Assembly: GCF_020982545.1 (NCBI RefSeq)
Contig: NZ_JAJKLK010000029.1
Location: 124,001-188,000, forward strand
Reading direction: 5' to 3'
Length of the DNA stretch: 64,000 nucleotides
Origin: Streptomyces sp. MNU76
Lineage (GTDB): Bacteria > Actinomycetota > Actinomycetes > Streptomycetales > Streptomycetaceae
Shown: positions 59,045 through 64,000 of the stretch, piece by piece
How positions within the stretch are numbered: the stretch's first letter is position 1
Layout of the letters: the number at the start of each line of letters is the position of its first letter
Notes under the pieces: generated by a model
The model's database searches: none
Seen by the model: only the letters and a program-made list of their open reading frames with translations
What the model was told of the DNA's origin: nothing
Made by a program: the position numbers and the translations under genes

Positions 59045-60258
59045 CGGTTCTGCTCCCAGGAGTAGACGTACGTCCCGTCGTCGGTCGCGCGGGCGGCCTC
59101 ACCGAGCTGGAGGGGACGGAAGGTGTCGACCATGACCGCGAGCTCGTCGAAGAACTCCGCCCCGATCGACCGCTCCATGGCGCCCGGCTGGGGACCGTGG
59201 GGGTGGCCGCCCGGATGCAGGGAGATCGAGCCCTGTCCGATCCCGGAGCCCTTGCGGGCCTCGTAGTCCCCGCCGCAGTAGAACATCACCTCGTCGGAGT
59301 CGACGTTGGAGTGGTAGTACGGCACCGGGACGGACAGCGGGTGGTAGTCCACCTTGCGCGGTACGAAGTTGCAGATCACGAAGTTGTGGCCCTCGAAGAC
59401 CTGGTGGGCCGGCGGCGGTTGGTGAACCCGTCCGGTGAGGGGCTCGAAGTCACGGATGTTGAACACGTACGGGTAGAGACAGCCGTCCCAGCCGACGACG
59501 TCGAAGGGGTGGTTCGGCAGTGTGTGGACGGTCCCCACGACGCCGCCCGGGCCCCGGTGCTTGATGTACACCTCGGCGTTCTCGCCCTCGACGGACTTCG
59601 GGCCCTCCGGGAGGCGGAAGTCGCGCTCGCAGTAGGGCGCGTGTTCGAGGAGTTGGCCGTGCTTGGACAGGTAACGCCGGGCGGGTCCCACATGCGAGTT
59701 GGCCTCGATCGCGTAGATCCGTACGTCCCCGTCCCCGTCCCCGTCCCCGTCCCCGTCCCTGTCCCCGTCCGGGACGATCCGGTACGTCGTCGCCCGCGGG
59801 ACGATCACATAGTCCCCGCCGCCGACCTCCAGGTCACCGAAGACCGTCTCCACGCGTGCGCGCCCGTCCTCGACGTAGAGGCACTCGTCGCCGATCGCGT
59901 TGCGGTAGTACGGGCTGACCGTGTCGGCCACGACGTACGCCAGCCGCACGTCCTCGTTGCCCAGCAGCAGTCTGCGGCCGGTCACCGCGTCGACGCCGGG
60001 CCTGGCGTCGGTGAACAGCTTGTGCGTGGAGAGATGGCGGGGCACCAGGGGGTGGTTGGGGGTCAGGGACTGGTCGCCGAGGTCCCACACCCGGAACTCC
60101 CGGACCGCCGACGGGATGTGCCGGTGGTAGAGCAGCGAGGAGTCCGAGGAGAACCCCTCCTCGCCCATGAGCTCCTCGTAGTAGAGGTTCCCGTCAGGGT
60201 CCCGGTGCTGGGTGTGACGCTTCGGCGGGACCGCGCCCGCCCGGTGGTAGTACGGCAC
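59041..60258 (-). CDS. hmgA: Homogentisate 1,2-dioxygenase
   Basis: 405 aa from GTG 60258 after AAGGGAGAG. Cupin-type non-heme iron dioxygenase opening the homogentisate ring. Iron-site and family motifs: NHPFDVVGWDGCLYPYVFNI, YCGGDYEARKGSG, SLHPGGHPHGPQPG and the LLGNEDVRLAYV strand. A run of alternating Asp-Gly (positions ~160-174) is encoded by a GTCCCC hexanucleotide repeat and is unusual for the family; it lies in a loop before VRIYAIEANSH. ATGA overlap with the unknown downstream gene. Confidence 0.94.
   Translation of the reverse strand: MPYYHRAGAVPPKRHTQHRDPDGNLYYEELMGEEGFSSDSSLLYHRHIPSAVREFRVWDLGDQSLTPNHPLVPRHLSTHKLFTDARPGVDAVTGRRLLLGNEDVRLAYVVADTVSPYYRNAIGDECLYVEDGRARVETVFGDLEVGGGDYVIVPRATTYRIVPDGDRDGDGDGDGDGDVRIYAIEANSHVGPARRYLSKHGQLLEHAPYCERDFRLPEGPKSVEGENAEVYIKHRGPGGVVGTVHTLPNHPFDVVGWDGCLYPYVFNIRDFEPLTGRVHQPPPAHQVFEGHNFVICNFVPRKVDYHPLSVPVPYYHSNVDSDEVMFYCGGDYEARKGSGIGQGSISLHPGGHPHGPQPGAMERSIGAEFFDELAVMVDTFRPLQLGEAARATDDGTYVYSWEQNR
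59725..59766. repeat. GTCCCC hexanucleotide repeat in hmgA
   Basis: Seven units of GTCCCC, the sixth being GTCCCT, encode an Asp-Gly run on the minus strand. Copy-number change would keep the frame and only lengthen the loop. Confidence 0.9.
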
Positions 60259-60281
60259 GTCTCTCTCCCTTGCGCGCTCAG

Positions 60282-60297
60282 CGCACATTTTTGTGCG
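60282..60297. promoter_or_regulatory. Inverted repeat between hmgA and iclR-type gene
   Basis: CGCACATTTTTGTGCG: 6-bp arms CGCACA/TGTGCG around TTTT, 23 bp upstream of the hmgA GTG. A likely operator for the adjacent IclR-family regulator. Confidence 0.55.
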
Positions 60298-60436
60298 TTG
60301 GAAGCGACGGCTTGACGTTAGGTGTGGGGCGACGGCCCAGTCAAGGTGCCGCTCGGGATCCTGGGCACCACTCGCCCGTCTGACGTGCCCTAACGTGGCG
60401 CCCGAAGAAGCGCTGTCGGTTTTCTCGGAGGTGTTG

Positions 60437-61108
60437 ATGGCCACCCTGCAAGGTCTGGACCGTGGGCTTCGGGCTCTGGAGCTGGTCTCCCTGACGTCCG
60501 AGGGTCTGACCGTGGCGGACCTGGCGGCGCGGCTGGAGATCGACCGGGCCATCGCGTACCGGATCGTGCGGACGCTGGAGGAGCACGGCCTGGTCTCCCG
60601 GCAGGGCAAGCGGGTGCGGCTCGGCGCCGGTGCCGCGACGCTGGCGGGACGGTTCCAGCATCAGCTGGTCCTGGCGGCCCAGCCCGTGCTGCAGGAACTC
60701 GCCGACGCCACCGGGACCTCCGCCTTTCTGACAGTGGCCCACGGCGCGCGGGAATGCGTTCCGGTCGCGGGTGCGCAGCCGACCGTCCAGCACGGTCCCG
60801 TCCAGGTGGGCTACCGCATCGGCGTGCGCCATCCGCTGGAGAGGGGGGCGAACGGCGTCGCCATCCTCGCGCTGCAGCCGCCTGTGCCGGGCGAGCCCGA
60901 GGAGGTCGCGCTGGCCCGGGAGCAGGGCTACGGCGTCACCTCGGGGCAGCTTCAGCAGGGTGCCACCGGGATCGCGGCGGGCTTCGAGGTCGCGGGTGCG
61001 GCGGGCGCCTCGGTCGGGGTCGTGGCCATGCACACGTTCGACATCGAACCGGTCGCCGCACGGGTGAAGGAGGCGGCCTCCCGGCTGGCGTCACTCGGCA
61101 ACGCCTGA
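60437..61108 (+). CDS. IclR-family transcriptional regulator
   Basis: 223 aa starting MATLQGLDRGLRALELVSLT after CGGAGGTG. N-terminal winged helix-turn-helix (TVADLAARLEIDRAIAYRIV, HGLVSRQGKRVRLG) and a C-terminal effector-binding GAF-like domain (residues ~75-220; AFLTVAHGARECVPVAGAQP, GVRHPLERGANGVAILAL). Divergent from the homogentisate operon and upstream of hpd, so it very probably controls tyrosine catabolism in response to a pathway aromatic such as homogentisate or 4-hydroxyphenylpyruvate. The short C terminus is slightly below the usual 250 aa. Confidence 0.9.
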   Translation: MATLQGLDRGLRALELVSLTSEGLTVADLAARLEIDRAIAYRIVRTLEEHGLVSRQGKRVRLGAGAATLAGRFQHQLVLAAQPVLQELADATGTSAFLTVAHGARECVPVAGAQPTVQHGPVQVGYRIGVRHPLERGANGVAILALQPPVPGEPEEVALAREQGYGVTSGQLQQGATGIAAGFEVAGAAGASVGVVAMHTFDIEPVAARVKEAASRLASLGNA

Positions 61109-61272
61109 TCCCGGACCCTTTCTCGACTGGGCAGATTGTATAGGCGAAGCCCGGAGCAGGGAGGCAAACTGAGCAGCTTGAGCAGCCCGAAAGGTGACTC
61201 TTGTGCAGGCCCGAGGGGTGGGTGTGTTCTACCGCCACGCGCCGGAAGCAGGCACACCGAAAGGGATGACGC

Positions 61273-62478
61273 ATGAGCATCGAACAGACCCTCACGAGCC
61301 AGGAGCGGTTGGCGGAGCTCGACCTCCAGCAGCTCAAGCAGCTGGTCGGGCTCGTGGAGTACGACGCACAGGGCGATCCCTTCCCGGTGACCGGGTGGGA
61401 CGCGGTGGTCTGGGCGGTGGGCAACGCCACGCAGGCGGCGTCGTTCTTCCAGGCGGTCTTCGGGATGGAGCTGGTCGCCTACTCCGGCCCGGAGACCGGC
61501 AACCGCGACCACCACGCGTTCGTGCTCCGCTCCGGAGCCATCCGGTTCGTGCTCAAGGGCGGTGTCGACCCGGAGAGCCCCTTGCTGGACCACCACCGCC
61601 GCCACGGTGACGGCGTGATCGACATCGCGCTCGAAGTGCCCGACGTCGACAAGTGCGTCGAGCACGCCCGCGCGCAGGGCGCGACCGTGCTGGAGGAGCC
61701 GCACGACACCACCGACGAGCACGGCACTGTCCGTACGGCGGCCATCGCCACCTACGGCGAGACCCGCCACACCCTGGTGGACCGCTCCCGCTACACCGGT
61801 CCCTATCTGCCCGGATACGTGGCCCGGACCTCGGGCTACGTGAAGCCCGACAACGAGCCCAAGCGTATTTTCCAGGCACTCGACCACGTGGTGGGCAACG
61901 TCGAACTCGGACACATGGACGAGTGGGTCGACTTCTACAACCGCGTCATGGGCTTCACCAACATGGCCGAGTTCATCGGCGACGACATCGCCACCGAGTA
62001 CTCGGCGCTGATGAGCAAGGTCGTCGCCAGCGGCAACCACCGGGTGAAGTTCCCGCTCAACGAGCCGGCGATCGCGAAGAAGCGCTCGCAGATCGACGAG
62101 TACCTCGACTTCTACCGGGGCCCGGGCGCCCAGCACCTCGCCCTCGCCACCAACGACATCCTCAGGACCGTCGACGTCCTGCGGGCCAAGGGCATCGAGT
62201 TCCTCGCCACGCCGGAGAGCTACTACACCGACCCGGAACTGCGCGCCCGGATCGGCAAGGTCCGCGTGCCCATCGAGGAACTCGCCTCGCGCGGCATCCT
62301 TGTCGACCGTGACGAGGACGGCTACCTGCTGCAGATCTTCACCAAGCCGATCGGCGACCGGCCCACCGTGTTCTTCGAGTTCATCGAACGCCACGGCTCC
62401 CTGGGCTTCGGCAAGGGCAACTTCCAGGCCCTGTTCGAGGCGATCGAACGTGAGCAGGAGAAGCGCGGCAACTTCTAG
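61273..62478 (+). CDS. hpd: 4-Hydroxyphenylpyruvate dioxygenase
   Basis: 401 aa, two VOC domains. Iron ligands are expected at the His of ALDHVVGNVEL, the His of GAQHLALATNDI and the Glu of VFFEFIERHGSLGFG. The C-terminal GFGKGNFQALFEAIEREQ is diagnostic. It converts 4-hydroxyphenylpyruvate to homogentisate, feeding hmgA and fahA across the divergent promoter. ATG 61273 has a GAAAGGGATG site. An inverted repeat at 62503-62534 may terminate it. Confidence 0.96.
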   Translation: MSIEQTLTSQERLAELDLQQLKQLVGLVEYDAQGDPFPVTGWDAVVWAVGNATQAASFFQAVFGMELVAYSGPETGNRDHHAFVLRSGAIRFVLKGGVDPESPLLDHHRRHGDGVIDIALEVPDVDKCVEHARAQGATVLEEPHDTTDEHGTVRTAAIATYGETRHTLVDRSRYTGPYLPGYVARTSGYVKPDNEPKRIFQALDHVVGNVELGHMDEWVDFYNRVMGFTNMAEFIGDDIATEYSALMSKVVASGNHRVKFPLNEPAIAKKRSQIDEYLDFYRGPGAQHLALATNDILRTVDVLRAKGIEFLATPESYYTDPELRARIGKVRVPIEELASRGILVDRDEDGYLLQIFTKPIGDRPTVFFEFIERHGSLGFGKGNFQALFEAIEREQEKRGNF

Positions 62479-62502
62479 CGACCGGGATCCCCGGAGCACC
62501 AC

Positions 62503-62534
62503 ACAGGCCACCACCGAGCCCGGGGGTGGCCTGT
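62503..62534. terminator. Hairpin after hpd
   Basis: ACAGGCCACC (62503-62512) pairs with GGTGGCCTGT (62525-62534) over a 12-nt loop, 24 bp after the hpd stop. There is no T-run. Confidence 0.55.
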
Positions 62535-62712
62535 CGCACGCCGCCCCCGACAGCCTGCGGGGGCGGCGCTCGGCCTCAAGAGCTTCGACACTGGCCGGCC
62601 GAGAACGCCGCCGACATCCCGGTGAGCTGACCCGGGCCCCGTGTCCAAGCACCCGCCACTCGCCCCATGCCATCCCGGCAGGCCCGAAGTCCGTTCGGTG
62701 AACCATCGCCCG

Positions 62713-62971
62713 CGCCACGGGTGCCAAGTCGCCTGCCTGCCCGGACTCGGCATGCGGCGGATCGCCGACCTCCACCCCGGCGAGGCCAAGAGCGACGCGA
62801 AGGACGCCGCGGTCATCGCCGGTGCCGCCTGGACGATGCCCCACACGCTGCGCTCGCTGGAACCGACCGACGAGATCACCGCCGAACTGACCGTGCTCGT
62901 CGGCTTCGACCAGGCCCTCGCGGCCGAGGCCACCCGCACCAGCAACCGGCGGCCTGCTCACCCAGTTCCAA
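62713..62971 (+). mobile_element. IS110-family transposase remnant
   Basis: Reads VACLPGLGMRRIADLHPGEA, KSDAKDAAVIAGAAWTMPHT, TVLVGFDQALAAEATRTSNR: the catalytic DEDD-domain centre of an IS110-family transposase. Reading then shifts frame (GLLTQF) and runs into a simple repeat. Neither the N-terminal start nor the C-terminal transposase_20 domain is present, so it is inactive. The rest of 62479-63134 shows nothing else recognisable. Confidence 0.7.
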
Positions 62972-63037
62972 CCGCTGCCGCTGCCGCTGCCGCTGCCGCT
63001 GCCGCTGCCGCTGCCGCTGCCGCTGCCGCTGCCGCTG
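62972..63037. repeat. (CCGCTG)11 hexanucleotide repeat
   Basis: Eleven perfect CCGCTG units directly abut the broken end of the IS110 remnant. Slippage-prone microsatellite, outside any intact gene. Confidence 0.9.
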
Positions 63038-63134
63038 CGGCCGCGCCGGATACGCGTTGAGGTCGGGGCCGGCTGGGTCGTCATCCACCAGTCTCGACTT
63101 CTCGGTGAGCTGGTCAATGCGACCATGGCGGCGG

Positions 63135-63395
63135 TCAGACCCGTATAGGGGCCGCGCAGGACGCAGCAACGTGATGGCGCCCAAGCGTTGCGCGCGTCCT
63201 GGTGAGGGCGGCGAGCCTGCCGAAGACGTCCCGGGCGGAATCCGCGTAACCGGTGTCGGTGGCGGTCGCGTTGCGCTCTAGCAGACTGATCACGGCCAAC
63301 GTCGTCGCGGCCCGTACTGTCCCGTCCTCGCGATCGAGAGTGAACGAGGCCATCGCCGATCGGCGCCCGGACAACGGTCTGCGCACCGTCCTCAT
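63135..63395 (-). CDS. Short hypothetical protein
   Basis: 86 aa from ATG 63395, overlapping the TetR stop by ATGA, starting MRTVRRPLSGRRSAMASFTL. No recognisable domain; LDREDGTVRAATTLAVISLL is the most protein-like stretch. The coupling favours a real gene, but it could also be the degraded start of something truncated by the neighbouring IS remnant. Confidence 0.35.
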   Translation of the reverse strand: MRTVRRPLSGRRSAMASFTLDREDGTVRAATTLAVISLLERNATATDTGYADSARDVFGRLAALTRTRATLGRHHVAASCAAPIRV

Positions 63396-64000
63396 CTTCC
63401 GGGGTCGCTGTCCAGCAGCGGGATCATCAGCTCTACCGCGCGGCGCACGTCGAGCAGAGCCGCCTCGAAATCGACCTCGTCGGGATCGAGCAGCCATTGG
63501 TAGGCCGCGCCGCACAGGCCGCTGACCAGGAGCCGCGCGACTCCGTCGGGGGAGACGGCCCGACCGATCGTGCCGTCGTCGATGCCTTGCTGCAGGCTCA
63601 TCGCCACGTTGCGCCGGAGCGCGCGATGCAACCGCCGGATGCGTTCGCGCAGGGAGGCCACGGAATTGAGCGCCTCGAACATCAGGGCGCAGAGGCCGCG
63701 CATCGCGTCGGGGGAGCGGCGGTATCCGTCCAGGACGGAATCGACCACGACGAGAGCGGCGTCGCGTCCGGTCAGCCCGGCTGCCTTGGCGTGGCCCTCC
63801 TGGTTCCACCAGGTGAGCGTCACACGCTCGACGAGGGCGTGGAGCAAATTCTCCTTCGAACCGAAGCGCCGGGTGATCAAGCCGTGACTGTAGCCGGCCC
63901 GGTCGGCGATCAGTGCCAGGGTCGCGCGTTCATAGCCCACTTCGGCAATGAGCTCCTGCGCGGCGTCGAGGAGTCGCTGTGTGGAGACCTCGGCGCGGGC
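63392..64000 (-). CDS. TetR-family transcriptional regulator (start beyond window)
   Basis: The frame is open to the right edge, so the first residues are missing; 202 codons are visible. The helix-turn-helix reads QRLLDAAQELIAEVGYERAT, ADRAGYSHGLITRRFGSKEN. The C-terminal ligand domain (~80-200) includes FEALNSVASLRERIRRLHRA. It has no divergent neighbour inside the window from which a target could be guessed. Confidence 0.87.
   Translation of the reverse strand, partial: ARAEVSTQRLLDAAQELIAEVGYERATLALIADRAGYSHGLITRRFGSKENLLHALVERVTLTWWNQEGHAKAAGLTGRDAALVVVDSVLDGYRRSPDAMRGLCALMFEALNSVASLRERIRRLHRALRRNVAMSLQQGIDDGTIGRAVSPDGVARLLVSGLCGAAYQWLLDPDEVDFEAALLDVRRAVELMIPLLDSDPGR

Noticed and set aside
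62972..63037. Possible CRISPR array or poly-Ala/Leu-Pro protein
   Set aside because: The 6-bp units have no spacers, and no start site or intact gene covers them; a simple microsatellite.
1..64000. tRNA, rRNA or riboswitch genes
   Set aside because: No cloverleaf with a GTTCRANNC T-loop or other conserved RNA element was recognised by eye; a covariance-model search could still find one.

Overview
The window is very GC-rich actinobacterial DNA, most likely from Streptomyces or a close relative. Supporting signs are the frequent GTG starts, the dense 4-nt ATGA/GTGA gene overlaps, a cvnABCD conservon, and many gene families typical of streptomycetes. I see no tRNA, rRNA or CRISPR array.

Left part (1-22.3 kb) is a stress/dormancy island. 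It opens with the end of a [NiFe]-hydrogenase maturation operon (a HyaD-type protease and hypF, running off the left edge). A CsoR/CstR-type repressor follows, with TACCC-GGGTA operators next to a DUF302 gene and a frameshifted cysteine-desulfurase-like enzyme. A NarL-type two-component system divergent from an MMPL exporter is flanked by a short direct repeat. The core is one minus-strand run, Rv1733c-like / pncB / DUF1876 (Rv1738-like) / Hsp20 / DUF1918-XRE-PPOX. It is divergent from a universal stress protein (USP) gene overlapping an Rv2004c-like kinase gene. Two CBS-BON genes and two further USP genes lie in this part; the window has six two-domain USPs in all. Nearly all these families belong to the mycobacterial DosR/DevR hypoxia regulon, and several promoters carry GGGNC-N4-GNCCC palindromes resembling DosR boxes.

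Middle (22.5-42.5 kb). A complete nine-gene V/A-type ATPase operon (G/H-like, C, I, K, F, E, A, B, D) ends in a USP. Two oddities stand out: a perfect 50-bp palindrome just inside the first gene, and a Lys-to-Glu change in the Walker A motif of catalytic subunit A. Next come two TrkA-type K+ regulators translationally coupled to a P2-type cation ATPase, another USP, a CapA-like protein, a decayed Stealth capsule gene back to back with an isochorismatase remnant, a sixth USP, a 6-phosphofructokinase with PPi-type residues, and an ArsR regulator.

Right part (42.5-64 kb) is more ordinary: the conservon, an orphan sugar-binding lipoprotein, NAD(P) transhydrogenase (pntA with probable frameshifts, pntB), a membrane protein, a VOC protein, katG, and a complete tyrosine/homogentisate catabolic locus (hpd, an IclR regulator, hmgA, an unknown gene, fahA, a CoA-transferase pair). 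It ends in an IS110 remnant with a (CCGCTG)11 repeat and a TetR gene cut by the window edge.

Together the left and middle parts read as an energy-conservation/redox module for hypoxia or stasis: hydrogenase maturation, NAD salvage, a small heat-shock protein, USPs, PPi-linked glycolysis, V/A-ATPase and cation pumping. Five or six single-base frameshifts, mostly in G/C runs, mean either real decay or sequencing error, so each broken gene should be checked against raw data.
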